Below are positions 29,640 through 40,996 of a DNA stretch of 64,000 nucleotides, one piece after another. The position numbers and the translations under genes were made by a program. The stretch comes from Peribacillus deserti. GTDB lineage: Bacteria; Bacillota; Bacilli; Bacillales; DSM-1321. Where the stretch lies: contig NZ_PGUY01000014.1 in NCBI RefSeq assembly GCF_002863585.1, positions 1-64,000 on the forward strand, read 5' to 3'. The notes under the pieces were generated by a model. It was not told where the DNA came from. It searched no databases and saw only the letters and a list, made by a program, of their open reading frames with translations. Each line of letters starts with the position of its first letter. The stretch's first letter is position 1.

Positions 29640-30794
29640 TTGGAAAAAATTTATCTGGATCATGCAGCAACATCACCTATGCATCCTGACGTTATAGAAA
29701 AATATGCACAGGCTATGAAGAATACATTCGGCAACCCTTCAAGCATTCATTCATTTGGCCGTGAAGCCAGGCACATTTTAGATGAATCAAGGGCCGCTGT
29801 GGCAAGAAGCATTAACGCTACAGAAAATGAAATCATTTTTACCAGCGGCGGTACGGAAGCCGATAATCTTGCCATCATGGGCATTGTTCAGGCAAACAGT
29901 CATAAAGGGCGGCATATTATCAGCACAGTGATTGAGCATCACGCTGTTTTACATAGCTGCCAAAGTCTTGAAAAACAGGGCTATGAAGTCACATACCTGC
30001 CAGTAAACAGTGATGGCAGGATTGCTATAGAGGATTTTCAGAGGGAACTAAGAGATGATACGATCCTTGTCACCATTATGTACGGAAATAATGAAGTGGG
30101 AACGATACAGCCGATTAAAGAAATAGCAGGTCTTTTAAAAGACCATCAGGCGGCTTTTCATACGGATGCTGTACAGGCATATGGCATGGAAAAGATAGAT
30201 GTAAAGGAAATGGATATAGACCTGTTGTCCGTCTCTGCACATAAAATAAATGGGCCAAAAGGGATCGGCTTTTTATATGCAAAAGACGGAATAAAATTGG
30301 CCCCATATTCATTTGGGGGCGAGCAGGAAAGAAAAAGGCGCGCCGGTACTGAGAATGTCCCGGGCATTGCCGCATTTGCAGAAGCGGTCAGAATTTCACA
30401 AAGCACTGCTGAAGAAAAAAGGAAAAAATATGAGGACTTTAAAAGAACCCTGAGCCAAATTCTTGATGAAGAAGACGTGAAATTTGCAATTAACGGTTCA
30501 GAGGAGTATGCTCTTCCACATGTATTAAATATTAGTTTTGAAGGCACTCAGGTTGAAGCTATGCTGGTTAATCTTGATTTAGCGGGAGTTGCCGTATCGA
30601 GCGGTTCTGCCTGCACAGCTGGCTCAATTGACCCTTCGCATGTTTTGGTGGCAATGTTTGGAAAAGAGTCGGACAGGCCAAAAAATTCCATCCGTTTTAG
30701 TTTTGGATTCACTAATACAGATGAAGAAATAGAAAGAGCTGCCAGAGAGACAGCTAAAATCATTAAAAAACTTACCGCTAAGGTAATTTCATAA
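29640..30794 (+). CDS. iscS: cysteine desulfurase (IscS/NifS type, YrvO-like)
   Basis: A 384-residue PLP enzyme that takes sulfur from cysteine. The PLP lysine is in SVSAHKINGPKGIG, the N-terminal signature is YLDHAATSPMHPDV, and the sulfur-carrying Cys is in SSGSACTAGS. Start is TTG 29640 behind TGAGGAGG. In B. subtilis YrvO gives its sulfur to MnmA, and mnmA follows here after 12 bases, so the pair likely acts in 2-thiouridine formation. Confidence 0.94.
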   Translation: MEKIYLDHAATSPMHPDVIEKYAQAMKNTFGNPSSIHSFGREARHILDESRAAVARSINATENEIIFTSGGTEADNLAIMGIVQANSHKGRHIISTVIEHHAVLHSCQSLEKQGYEVTYLPVNSDGRIAIEDFQRELRDDTILVTIMYGNNEVGTIQPIKEIAGLLKDHQAAFHTDAVQAYGMEKIDVKEMDIDLLSVSAHKINGPKGIGFLYAKDGIKLAPYSFGGEQERKRRAGTENVPGIAAFAEAVRISQSTAEEKRKKYEDFKRTLSQILDEEDVKFAINGSEEYALPHVLNISFEGTQVEAMLVNLDLAGVAVSSGSACTAGSIDPSHVLVAMFGKESDRPKNSIRFSFGFTNTDEEIERAARETAKIIKKLTAKVIS

Positions 30795-31922
<1,128 letters not shown>

Positions 31923-31927
31923 AATCA

Positions 31928-31957
31928 GGCAGGCCTTTTTAGGTCTGCCCGTTTTAT
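31928..31957 (+). terminator. terminator of cymR-iscS-mnmA
   Basis: A 9-bp stem GGCAGGCCT/AGGTCTGCC, including one G-T pair, with a TTTT loop and a following GTTTTATTTT. Confidence 0.85.
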
Positions 31958-32076
31958 TTTCATATGTCATCGGACATTTTGGATCAGCCGTTATCCAAAT
32001 GCCCGTAAAGCTCTGAAGCAGGGCTTTTATTAAATATGTTATACTTCTTTTTATAGAATATTGGAGAGTGAAAACA

Positions 32077-32748
32077 GTGGACAAAAACATGCAAGGCATT
32101 CAATATATGCAAGAAGGAAAGTATGAAGAGGCAGTAAAACTTTTTTCGGAAGTAATCGAAGAAAGTCCGAAAGATCCTGTCGGGTATATCAACTTTGGAA
32201 ACGTACTGACCGCTGTCGGCGAAAATGACAAAGCAGCCAGTTTTTTTAAAAAAGCTCTTGAAATAGACACCAATGCTTCAGCTGCTTATTATTCGCTGGG
32301 AAATCTATTATTTGAACAAGAAAAATTTATGGAAGCAAAAGATATGTATGAAAAGGCGGTTAAGACAGGCCTTGACAATGCGGACGCCTATTTTATGCTC
32401 GGATTGACACTGATGCAGCTGGACCAGCCAAAGCTTGCGATGCCTTACCTGCAAAGAAGTGTAGAATTGAATCCTGGGGATGCCGAAGCGAGATTCCAGT
32501 ACGCTCTTTGTTTAGCCCACGCTGAGCTTTACGAAGAGGTAATTAAGGAATTGAAACTGGTTTTAGAAGCAGATCCCGAACATGGGGATGCCTACTACAA
32601 TTTAGGAGTTGCCTATGCTCTGACAGACAATGTACCTCTAGCTCTGGAACAGATGATTAAGGCGCTAGAAGTACAGCCGGACCATATGCTTGCAGCACAC
32701 GGAAGAAAGCAGATGGAAGCTATTCTAGAAGAAGAAGGGCAGCAATAA
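32077..32748 (+). CDS. yrrB: tetratricopeptide repeat protein (YrrB-like)
   Basis: A 223-residue protein made almost only of TPR units, about six, each with the usual W/L-G-Y-A-F-A-P pattern (for example AYYSLGNLLFEQEKFMEAKDMYEKAV). No signal peptide, so cytoplasmic. The B. subtilis counterpart YrrB has been proposed to work with the neighbouring genes in tRNA thiolation or to bind partner proteins, but its role is not settled. GTG 32077 is chosen because the SD GGAGAG lies eight bases before it. GTG 32068 is too close. Confidence 0.88.
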   Translation: MDKNMQGIQYMQEGKYEEAVKLFSEVIEESPKDPVGYINFGNVLTAVGENDKAASFFKKALEIDTNASAAYYSLGNLLFEQEKFMEAKDMYEKAVKTGLDNADAYFMLGLTLMQLDQPKLAMPYLQRSVELNPGDAEARFQYALCLAHAELYEEVIKELKLVLEADPEHGDAYYNLGVAYALTDNVPLALEQMIKALEVQPDHMLAAHGRKQMEAILEEEGQQ

Positions 32749-32778
32749 CATTTTATAATCATGAAGGGAGGGGAATGT

Positions 32779-35193
32779 ATGCTTCAGCAAGATTCACTAA
32801 AACTTTTCACTGATGAGGACAAAAAATATATGAAAGGCCGCCATCTGGTTACGATCTTTCATAATGAACAAAACCTGTACTCGGTTGTAAGAATCCGATT
32901 GGATGATACGAATCTGAACTATGAAGAAAAAGAAGCTGTTGTGACTGGATATTTCCCTCGAATTCATGAGCATGAAACCTATATCTTTTTCGGCCAGATG
33001 AAGGATCATCCTAAATTTGGACAGCAGTTCCATGTTGAGCATTTCAGAAAGGACATTCCTCATACAAGAGATGGGATCATCAACTACTTATCATCTGAGC
33101 TGTTTAAGGGAATCGGTAAGAAAACCGCAGAAAGCATCGTGGATTCCCTAGGTGAAAACGCCATTTCCCGGATACTTGAAACACCATCCCTTTTAGATTC
33201 GATTCCTAAGCTTAACCCTGAAAAAGCTAAAGACCTCTATGACAATTTAATGGAGCATCAAGGTCTTGAAAAAGTCATGATTACCCTGAATCAGCTTGGA
33301 TTCGGACCCCAGCTGTCCATGAGGATCTACCAGGTCTATAAGCAGGAAACACTGACCATTATCCAAAAAAATCCCTACCAGCTTGTAGAGGATATCGAGG
33401 GGATCGGTTTCGGAAGAGCGGATGAATTAGGTTTCCAGGTTGGAATTGCCGGCAATCATCAAGACCGGATTAAAGCTGCCTGTCTTTATACGCTTGAACA
33501 GGACTGCCTCCAGGAAGGGCATGTGTTTCTTGAAACTGAGCAGCTCCTGAAAAGTGTAAAAGCACTGCTCGAAGAAAATAAGCGTGATGTAATCGACTAT
33601 AATGATATCTCAATTGAGGTCATTAAGCTGGGCGAAGAAGGCAAAATTATGGTAGAAGATGATCGGGTGTATACGCCTTCGTTATTTTTTTCGGAAAAAG
33701 GGCTTGCGTCTAAAATTGAAAAAATACTGATGCAGACAGAATATGCTGAACAATTCCCTGAGTCCGAATTTTTACTGTCCTTAGGCAGCCTTGAAGAAAG
33801 ACTGGGTGTTGAGTATGCTCCTGCCCAAAAAGAGGCCATACAAACAGCCTTGCTGTCGCCTATGCTCATTCTGACTGGAGGACCGGGAACCGGGAAAACC
33901 ACAGTAATAAAAGGGATTGTAGAGTTATTTTCTGAGCTCCATGGTGTTTCACTTGACCCAAAGGATTACAAGAAGGACGACCCATTTCCATTCGTTCTGG
34001 CTGCACCAACAGGAAGGGCAGCCAAGAGGATGACAGAATCCACCGGACTCCCCGCTGTAACGATCCACAGGCTTCTCGGATGGAATGGCAGTGGAGACTT
34101 TTCCCACAATGAAGATCATCCTATTGCAGGTAAAATTTTGATCGTCGATGAAATGTCGATGGTGGATACCTGGCTCGCCAATCAGCTGTTCAAAGCGCTT
34201 CCAGAGCAGATTCAAGTGATCATGGTGGGAGATGAAGACCAGCTGCCTTCAGTGGGTCCGGGACAGGTGCTCAAAGATCTGCTGCGTTCGAAGCGGATTC
34301 CGACTGTTCAGCTTCAGCATATTTACCGGCAGGAAGATGGCTCCTCCATCATAGGCCTGGCTCATGAGATTAAGCAGGGCAAGGTGCCTGCAGATATCCG
34401 CAGACAGCAGCCTGACCGTTCCTTTTTTCCATGCAGTACCGCCCAGATTGCCGAAGTGGTGCAAAAGGTTGTCGAGAATGCCAAGAAAAAAGGCTACTCC
34501 TCAAAAGATATACAGGTACTTGCGCCCATGTACCGCGGGCCAGCAGGAATTGACAGACTGAATGTCTTGATTCAGGGGATTTTTAATCCAAACCAGGATG
34601 GGAAGAAAAGAGAGCTCTCATTTGGGGACGTCATATACAGAGTCGGCGATAAGGTTCTTCAGCTCGTGAATCAGCCGGAAAGCGGCGTTTATAACGGTGA
34701 TATCGGCCAGGTTGTGTCTATAATCTATGCTAAGGAAAATACCGAGAAACAGGATATGGTGATTATTTCGTTCGATGGCCTGGAAATTACCTATACCAAA
34801 AATGACCTATCCCAAATTACGCTCGCTTATTGCTGTTCCATCCATAAATCACAGGGAAGTGAATTTCCAATCGTCATAATGCCTGTGGTAAAAAGCTATT
34901 ACAGGATGCTCCGAAGAAACTTAATCTATACCGGAATCACCAGAAGCAAAAAATTCCTCATACTCTGCGGGGAAGAAGAAGCACTTCGGCTTGGTGTTGA
35001 AAGAAATAATGAGCTGGAGCGAAAAACCACTTTGTGTGATCGAGTTCAATCAACATTAACAGCTGAAAATGTTAAAAGCGGAGAGCAGAGCTTAGACTCA
35101 GAGGAAAGAGTCTTTACTGCCAAATTAATGAGTACGAATCCCATGATTGGCATGGAAAACGTTTCACCTTATGATTTCCTGGCAGAAGAATAA
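32779..35193 (+). CDS. recD2: SF1B helicase RecD2 (YrrC)
   Basis: An 804-residue ATP-dependent 5'-3' DNA helicase of the RecD2/TraA group found in bacteria without RecBCD. The N-terminal domain has helix-hairpin-helix motifs (FKGIGKKTAESIVDSLG and LVEDIEGIGFGRADELG). Walker A is TGGPGTGKTTVIKG, motif II is IVDEMSMVD, motif III is VGDEDQLPSVGPG, motif V is HKSQGSEFP and motif VI is YTGITRSKK. ATG 32779 follows AAGGGAGGGG. B. subtilis YrrC is a replication-stress and mismatch-repair factor. The gene follows yrrB by 30 bases. Confidence 0.95.
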   Translation: MLQQDSLKLFTDEDKKYMKGRHLVTIFHNEQNLYSVVRIRLDDTNLNYEEKEAVVTGYFPRIHEHETYIFFGQMKDHPKFGQQFHVEHFRKDIPHTRDGIINYLSSELFKGIGKKTAESIVDSLGENAISRILETPSLLDSIPKLNPEKAKDLYDNLMEHQGLEKVMITLNQLGFGPQLSMRIYQVYKQETLTIIQKNPYQLVEDIEGIGFGRADELGFQVGIAGNHQDRIKAACLYTLEQDCLQEGHVFLETEQLLKSVKALLEENKRDVIDYNDISIEVIKLGEEGKIMVEDDRVYTPSLFFSEKGLASKIEKILMQTEYAEQFPESEFLLSLGSLEERLGVEYAPAQKEAIQTALLSPMLILTGGPGTGKTTVIKGIVELFSELHGVSLDPKDYKKDDPFPFVLAAPTGRAAKRMTESTGLPAVTIHRLLGWNGSGDFSHNEDHPIAGKILIVDEMSMVDTWLANQLFKALPEQIQVIMVGDEDQLPSVGPGQVLKDLLRSKRIPTVQLQHIYRQEDGSSIIGLAHEIKQGKVPADIRRQQPDRSFFPCSTAQIAEVVQKVVENAKKKGYSSKDIQVLAPMYRGPAGIDRLNVLIQGIFNPNQDGKKRELSFGDVIYRVGDKVLQLVNQPESGVYNGDIGQVVSIIYAKENTEKQDMVIISFDGLEITYTKNDLSQITLAYCCSIHKSQGSEFPIVIMPVVKSYYRMLRRNLIYTGITRSKKFLILCGEEEALRLGVERNNELERKTTLCDRVQSTLTAENVKSGEQSLDSEERVFTAKLMSTNPMIGMENVSPYDFLAEE

Positions 35194-35245
35194 TAATAAG
35201 AATGTTCATGTAAGGATTGCTTCCTAAGAAGGGTGGTGTATCCTC

Positions 35246-35710
35246 CTGCGAACATTTTCTGTCCTGAAAAACCTGCCAGTTTACACAGAACAGGGTGAGA
35301 AAATCGGTGAGGTTTGTGACCTGATGATTTCACGAAATGGTCAGATTAACGAAGTGGTTGTAAGCAAGAAGCATTTATTTAAGAAACCAAAAACCATTGG
35401 GGTGAAGCAAATTTTCACTTGCGGGCCTGATGGTATTTTGGTCAAAAATATAGCTGAATCACCTTCCCCTGATACCAGCAAGCCGATTTCCTATCACCAG
35501 AATGTGGATGGAAAAAGGCTGTTAACTGCAAAGGGAGAGGATCTTGGGATTGTAAAAGATGTATATTTCACAGAGGATTTGGGCACAATCGTAGGGTACG
35601 AATTTTCGGATGGCTTCTTTTCAGACATAACTGAAGGAAAGCATATAGCCCGCACCACCCTGCCTGCTGCGATAGGGAAAGATGCCATCATTATAAATGT
35701 AAATGATTAG
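35246..35710 (+). CDS. yrrD: PRC-barrel domain protein (YrrD-like), apparent CTG start
   Basis: A protein of about 154 residues with two PRC-barrel-like units (residues about 1-75 and 80-154). The frame is open from a stop at 35225, and no ATG, GTG or TTG occurs before ATG 35324. That ATG would remove the first strand of the barrel. A CTG at 35246, giving the N-terminus MRTFSVLKNLPVYTEQGEK, sits eight bases after a GGTGG ribosome site and restores the complete first PRC unit. I annotate from that CTG. B. subtilis yrrD is at the same place. Function unknown, possibly binding RNA or proteins. Confidence 0.68.
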   Translation: MRTFSVLKNLPVYTEQGEKIGEVCDLMISRNGQINEVVVSKKHLFKKPKTIGVKQIFTCGPDGILVKNIAESPSPDTSKPISYHQNVDGKRLLTAKGEDLGIVKDVYFTEDLGTIVGYEFSDGFFSDITEGKHIARTTLPAAIGKDAIIINVND

Positions 35711-35724
35711 TGAGGTGTCTGACT

Positions 35725-35925
35725 TTGCAGATGAAGTGCCCAAATTGTTCAAGCAAAGATATAGGGAAAATAGGAGTCAATCAATTCTACTGCTGGAATT
35801 GCTTTATCGAATTATCAGTTTCAAAAGGAATGATTTTTACTCATCAAGTGGAGGAGGACGGATCGTTAAGCTCCCTTGATGACTTGTTTGAAGAAGATAA
35901 CCGGCGTATCAGCGGTGAATTTTAG
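35725..35925 (+). CDS. small zinc-ribbon protein (YrzR-like)
   Basis: A 66-residue protein with a CPNC...CWNC pair of metal-binding motifs (cysteines at about 5, 8, 23 and 26) and an acidic tail. TTG 35725 follows GAGGTG at a good distance. ATG 35731 is two codons in. The small B. subtilis gene yrzR has this layout and position as I recall. The function is unknown. It lies 14 bases after yrrD and is followed by a terminator, so yrrD and this gene are probably an operon. Confidence 0.75.
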   Translation: MQMKCPNCSSKDIGKIGVNQFYCWNCFIELSVSKGMIFTHQVEEDGSLSSLDDLFEEDNRRISGEF

Positions 35926-35944
35926 AATGGAATACAAGGCTTTG

Positions 35945-35974
35945 CCCGAATCAAAACTTGGTTCGGGTTTTTTG
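35945..35974 (+). terminator. terminator after the zinc-ribbon gene
   Basis: CCCGAATCAA pairs with TTGGTTCGGG (one G-T pair), the loop is three bases and six T follow. Confidence 0.85.
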
Positions 35975-36054
35975 TTAGACGGAACTGGATTTTCGAGGGT
36001 TCTTTTGCTGAGTAGACCACTGAGCTGCTCGGCAAGTCCCCCTAGTAAAGAAAA

Positions 36055-36535
36055 TCCTCCTTAAATCCGTAAAAATCCCCTTAAAATTGCAAATCCGCTC
36101 TTAAATTTTGAAAAACGCACTTAAAATTGGAAATGAGCACTTAAATTCTAAAACGCACTTAAAATTGGAAAACCGCACTTAAAATTGGAAATCCCAACTT
36201 AAATTCCAAAAAATGCACTTAAAATAGGAAATCAGCTCTGAAAATTGCAGTTCCGCTCTTAAATTCGAAAGACGCACTTAAAATTGCAAATCCGCTCTTA
36301 AATTCGAAAAGACGCACTTAAAATTGCAAATCCGCTCTTAAATTCGAATAGACGCACTTAAAATTGCAAATCCGCTCTTAAATTTGAAGAGACGCACTTA
36401 AAATAGAAAATTCGCACTTAAATTCGAAAATTCGCACTAAAATTCGAAAAGACGCACTTAAATTCAAAAAGGGGCACTTAAAATAGGAAATCCTTTCTTA
36501 GATGTACAAAGACCCTCTTAAAACTTGGCTCTTAT
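36055..36535. repeat. short-motif array B (core GC(A/T)CTTAAA(A)T, dimer period 40 bp)
   Basis: About 24 consecutive units of 16-21 bases. Two alternating types dominate: A = ACGCACTTAAAATTGCAAA and B = TCCGCTCTTAAATTCGAAAAG. In the best preserved part the string GACGCACTTA starts at 36271, 36311, 36351 and 36391, an exact 40-base period made of one A and one B unit. Both ends are more diverged. No frame is kept and there are no unique spacers. The array begins about 80 bases after a terminator and ends beside the second copy of the dispersed repeat. Confidence 0.9.
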
Positions 36536-36590
36536 CTAAAAGGTTGTTGTTGGATGGATCTTTTCTTGAAAAGCACCATCCTCCGCTTTT

Positions 36591-36713
36591 CGATCAGGTC
36601 AGACCCCACAGTCGAAGCCGAGGAGGCTCGGGCGCCCGCCCCGCGGCAAGCGAGCATCCTCACGTTCCAATCAACCCCCATGTTCAATAACAACAAAGTT
36701 TGCGAAAACAGCC
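36591..36713. repeat. dispersed GC-rich repeat, copy 2 (inverted relative to copy 1)
   Basis: The reverse complement of the repeat at 20560-20680, with a core CGCCCCGCGGCAAGCGAGCA. It sits between array B and yrrI. Similarity to copy 1 is high in blocks but with several indels, so this is an old pair and not a fresh duplication. Confidence 0.75.
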
Positions 36714-36870
36714 TAAAATATAAACGCTTAACCCCTGGCAGAATCCTATAAACACTGAAAATCATAATAAGATCATTCCTCAAAAAAACGTAAGGTATAT
36801 ACCACCTCATAAGCTTTTCCGTATGGATTTATGCAGAAAGACAAACCATATGGAAAAAGGAGGACGGGAA

Positions 36871-37964
36871 TTGAATATTCAGCTTAAGTGGTATTACCGT
36901 CTGGGCTTTTTACTGTTGCTGTTTATCGTTCTGTATGTGTGTTTTTTATATTGCGGCCGTTATGGATGCCTATATTCCGGATACTCATTGCCGTGTCGCT
37001 GCCTTTTATTATTGGGGGATTTATCGCCTATTTACTGCATCCTGTAGTGGAGAAACTTCACAGTCAGGGCTTGCATAGAGGCTTATCGATTTTCATAATC
37101 TACCTGATTTTCTTCGGTGGAACAGGATATGCCATATATAAAGGAGTACCCGCTATTATCGGGCAGATCAGGGAGCTTTCAGAAAGTGCCCCGGCGGTTG
37201 CCGAACAATACCGGGAATGGTTCAGCAGCATGCATAAACAAACCGTGTCTTGGCCATTTGGATTGCATCAGCGGCTGGAGGAAGGAATTATATTCCTGGA
37301 ACAGAAGCTGGACAGCCTGTTTGATATGGTCATGGACGGAATCATGGGCATGCTGGACTTTGTTTTATTAATTGCACTTATTCCCTTCGTAGCTTTTTAC
37401 TTTCTGAAGGATATAGATGGAATCAAGAGAATGGTCTGGTATTTCACCCCGAAAAAATGGCGGCATAACGGAGTATCATTCCTAAAGGATGTTGATAATT
37501 CCTTAGGCAGTTACATTAGAGGGCAGTTTATTGTGTGTGCCGCTATCGGCGGGCTTTCTTCCGTGATTTTCTGGTTCATTGGGATGAAGTATCCTCTTCT
37601 TTTTGGTGTGATCATCGGTATCACTAATATCATCCCTTACTTTGGACCGATATTCGGTGCCTTGCCCGCCATGCTTATTGCCGCAACGACTTCAATGAAG
37701 ATGGTGGCGACCGTGGCTGTCATTGTGTTCGGACTTCAATTTTTAGAAGGAAATGTCCTTTCTCCATTGATTGTAGGAAAAAGTCTTGCTATGCATCCTC
37801 TGGTCATAATGGCGGCCCTTCTTCTTGGCGGCGAAATAGGGGGGATCCCGGGATTAATAGTCGCAGTACCAGTGTTAGCTGTCCTTAAGGTAGCCGTAAT
37901 TCACGCAAAGGAGCATTTTGCTAAGAGTAGGACCATAGGAATGCCAGACTCCGAGCGAAAATGA
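36871..37964 (+). CDS. yrrI: AI-2E-family transporter YrrI, 5' end frameshifted
   Basis: A membrane protein of the AI-2E/PerM exporter family: several hydrophobic segments, the family's long hydrophilic region after segment 3, and the conserved GITNIIPYFGPIFGALPA motif. The ribosome site AAAGGAGG (36856-36863) and TTG 36871 give the proper start MNIQLKWYYRLGF. That frame runs into stops, while the rest of the protein continues in another frame from about 36945. A run of six T (36942-36947) lies at the junction, and one added T would join the frames. This is either a real inactivating deletion, slippery expression or an assembly error. Confidence 0.8.
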
Positions 37965-38044
37965 AAGAACGCGAGAGGACAAAGCATTGACAAATACTTT
38001 TCATATTAATATAATCATGAATAATTAAGGAAATCGAAAATAAA

Positions 38045-38298
38045 AGAAATCTATGATGGATCGAGTATGTTAAAGACCATTTGAGTGCTGTCCGCACATA
38101 AGAGAGGAATCCCCGAGGCTGAAAGAGATTCTAAATGAAGGTTAACAGAATGCTACTCCTAAGTGCAGCTAATTCCTGCCGTTTGCCGCGTTAAGGTTAT
38201 TGATGAGGTGATGAATGCCTGCATATCGGCATTCATAATCAGGGTGGTACCGCGAGTTAACTCTCGTCCCTGTCAAGGGATGAGGGTTTTTTTGTGTC
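38045..38298 (+). promoter_or_regulatory. T-box riboswitch leader of alaS
   Basis: The T-box core AGGGTGGTACCGCG lies within 38236-38255, followed by a terminator (arms CTCTCGTCCCT and AGGGATGAGGG, then seven T). Stem I has the AGTA element, and the specifier triplet GCT (Ala, 38152-38154) sits in a loop closed by GTTAA/TTAAC above and GGA/TCC below. Uncharged tRNA-Ala should activate alaS. Confidence 0.93.
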
Positions 38299-38333
38299 TA
38301 AAAAAGGTTTTTATATAAAAGGAGGAAATAAAG

Positions 38334-40967
38334 ATGAAGAAGCTGACCGGAGCTCAAATCCGCCAAATGTATTTAGACTTCTTTCAGGAGAAAGGACACA
38401 GCATCGAACCAAGTGCATCGCTTGTTCCGCATGACGATCCTTCCCTGCTTTGGATTAATTCAGGGGTTGCTACACTCAAGAAATATTTTGATGGCCGTGT
38501 AATTCCTCAGAACCCAAGAATTACAAACGCTCAAAAATCAATCAGGACTAATGATATCGAGAATGTGGGCAAAACGGCCCGCCATCATACGTTCTTTGAA
38601 ATGCTTGGGAATTTCTCAATCGGTGATTACTTTAAAGAGGAAGCCATTACTTGGGCATGGGAATTTTTGACCGATGATAAGTGGATCAATTTCCCTAAAG
38701 AAAAGCTGTCTGTAACCATTCATCCTGAGGATGATGAAGCGTTCAAGCTATGGAATGAGAAAATTGGTATCCCTACAGAAAGGATCATCCGCTTGGAAGA
38801 GAACTTCTGGGATATCGGGGAAGGCCCAAGCGGTCCAAATACTGAAATCTTTTATGACCGCGGTCCGGAATATGGCGACGATCCTAACGACCCCGAGTTA
38901 TTCCCTGGCGGCGAAAATGAACGTTATTTAGAGGTTTGGAACTTGGTGTTTTCCCAATTCAACCATAATCCTGATGGAAGCTATACACCGCTTCCTAAAA
39001 AGAATATTGATACCGGAATGGGACTTGAAAGAATGGCATGCGTTGTGCAGGAAGTTCCGACTAACTTTGACACTGATTTATTTATGCCAATCATCAAGGC
39101 TACGGAAGAAATCTCTGGTGTGAAATATGGTTCAGGTAAAGAAGCAGACATGGCTTTTAAGGTGATTGCCGACCACATCCGTACTGTATCGTTCGCGGTA
39201 GGCGATGGAGCACTGCCTTCTAATGAAGGGCGCGGTTATGTTCTCCGCAGGCTGCTTAGAAGAGCAGTAAGACATGCTAAAAAGATCAGTATCAACCGTC
39301 CATTCATGTTTGAATTGGTTTCTGTTGTTGGAGAAATCATGAAAGATTTCTATCCAGAAGTAAAAACAAAGCAAGAATTCATTGAAACCGTTGTGAAAAA
39401 TGAAGAAGAGCGCTTCCATGAAACACTGAATGACGGCCTTCACATTCTTGCAGAGGTCATCAAAAAAGAAAAAGAGAAAAACAGCAGTACTATTCCTGGG
39501 GAAGACGTGTTCCGCTTATATGATACGTATGGTTTCCCTGTAGAGCTTACTGAGGAATATGCAGAAGAAGAAGGAATGAAGGTTGACCACGAAGGATTCG
39601 AGCAGGCTATGGAGGCACAGCGTGAGCGTGCCCGTGCTGCCCGACAGGATGTCGGCTCCATGCAGGTTCAGGGCGGAGTGCTTGGAGATATAACAGCAGA
39701 AAGTAAATTTGTCGGCTATGATCATCTTGAAGCCGATGGAACAGTGGAAGCAATTGTAAAGAATGGTCAATTGGCTGAAGAGGCAGGAGCTGGAGAGGAA
39801 ATCCAAGTTGTCTTAACAGAAACTCCTTTCTATGCAGAAAGCGGCGGCCAGATCGCAGATATAGGAATCATTACCGGCACTGATGTAAAGCTATCCGTTA
39901 AAGATGTCCAAAAAGCACCAAACGGCCAAAACATTCATAGAGTGATCGTTGAATCTGGAATCCTTAAAAAAGGAACAAGTGTCCATGCAGTTGTTGACGC
40001 TGCTAATCGCACAGAGATCACGAAGAACCATACTGCTACACATCTCCTTCACCAAGCACTGAAGGACGTTCTCGGAGTGCATGTTAATCAGGCTGGATCG
40101 CTTGTGCAGAACGACCGCCTGCGCTTTGACTTTTCCCATTTTGGACAGGTTAAACCAGACGAACTTGAAAAAATTGAAGAAATCGTTAATCAAAAGATCT
40201 GGGACAGCTTAGCTGTACAAATTGATTACAAAAACCTGAACGAAGCTAAAGAAATGGGAGCTATGGCTCTTTTCGGCGAAAAGTATGGCGACATCGTAAG
40301 GGTCGTTCAAGTTGGAAAGTACAGCCTCGAGCTTTGCGGGGGATGCCATGTTCCAAATACATCCGTAATCGGACTGTTTAAAATTGTTTCCGAAAGCGGC
40401 ATCGGAGCAGGGACTAGACGTATTGAAGCTGTCACGGGCGCAGCTGCGTACGGACAGCTGAAAGAGCAGATTAACATCCTTCAGGATGCAGCTGCTAAAT
40501 TAAAAGCTAATCCTAGAGAACTGCCGGTAAGAATTGAATCGGTATTAGCTGAAATGAAAGAGCTCCAAAGAGAAAACGAATCTCTTACTGCTAAACTGAG
40601 CAATATTGAAGCAGGGAATCTTGTTAATCAAGTAAAACAGATTGATGGTGTTCCTGTTCTAGCAGCCAAGGTTCAAGCTCAGGATATGAACAATCTCCGC
40701 TCTATGGCAGACGACTTAAAACAGAAGCTTGGCTCAGCTGTAATTCTACTGGGATCCGTTCAAGGCGAGAAGGTAAACTTGATTGCTGGTGTAACAAATG
40801 ATTTAATGGAAAAGGGATACCATGCTGGAAAATTAATCAAAGAAGTTGCTGCACGCTGCGGCGGAGGCGGCGGAGGCCGTCCAGATATGGCCCAGGCAGG
40901 CGGAAAAGATCCGGACAAGCTGGATTCTGCGCTTAGTTATGTTGAGGAATGGGTAAAATCTATATAA
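38334..40967 (+). CDS. alaS: alanine--tRNA ligase
   Basis: An 877-residue class II synthetase with its own editing domain. The aminoacylation domain opens with [14 protein letters not shown] and holds motif 2 and 3 regions. The editing site has [11 protein letters not shown] and CGGCHVPNT, whose His and Cys residues bind zinc. The C-terminal domain (from about 750) ends with the Gly-rich [29 protein letters not shown] precedes ATG 38334. It is controlled by the T-box leader. A weak hairpin follows. Confidence 0.97.
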   Translation: MKKLTGAQIRQMYLDFFQEKGHSIEPSASLVPHDDPSLLWINSGVATLKKYFDGRVIPQNPRITNAQKSIRTNDIENVGKTARHHTFFEMLGNFSIGDYFKEEAITWAWEFLTDDKWINFPKEKLSVTIHPEDDEAFKLWNEKIGIPTERIIRLEENFWDIGEGPSGPNTEIFYDRGPEYGDDPNDPELFPGGENERYLEVWNLVFSQFNHNPDGSYTPLPKKNIDTGMGLERMACVVQEVPTNFDTDLFMPIIKATEEISGVKYGSGKEADMAFKVIADHIRTVSFAVGDGALPSNEGRGYVLRRLLRRAVRHAKKISINRPFMFELVSVVGEIMKDFYPEVKTKQEFIETVVKNEEERFHETLNDGLHILAEVIKKEKEKNSSTIPGEDVFRLYDTYGFPVELTEEYAEEEGMKVDHEGFEQAMEAQRERARAARQDVGSMQVQGGVLGDITAESKFVGYDHLEADGTVEAIVKNGQLAEEAGAGEEIQVVLTETPFYAESGGQIADIGIITGTDVKLSVKDVQKAPNGQNIHRVIVESGILKKGTSVHAVVDAANRTEITKNHTATHLLHQALKDVLGVHVNQAGSLVQNDRLRFDFSHFGQVKPDELEKIEEIVNQKIWDSLAVQIDYKNLNEAKEMGAMALFGEKYGDIVRVVQVGKYSLELCGGCHVPNTSVIGLFKIVSESGIGAGTRRIEAVTGAAAYGQLKEQINILQDAAAKLKANPRELPVRIESVLAEMKELQRENESLTAKLSNIEAGNLVNQVKQIDGVPVLAAKVQAQDMNNLRSMADDLKQKLGSAVILLGSVQGEKVNLIAGVTNDLMEKGYHAGKLIKEVAARCGGGGGGRPDMAQAGGKDPDKLDSALSYVEEWVKSI

Positions 40968-40973
40968 GAATCT

Positions 40974-40996
40974 AGATGAATCTGTTCATCTTTTAA
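40974..40996 (+). terminator. weak terminator after alaS
   Basis: A 7-bp stem AGATGAA/TTCATCT with a 4-base loop and TTTAA. Confidence 0.5.

Noticed and set aside
36055-36535. CRISPR array
   Set aside because: Units are contiguous 16-21 base repeats without unique spacers, there is no dyad-type repeat of 24-37 bases, and no cas gene is nearby.
36888-36944. ATG 36888 as the real start of yrrI
   Set aside because: There is no ribosome site before it, and the other frame gives the expected membrane N-terminus behind a perfect AAAGGAGG. I treat it as a frameshift.
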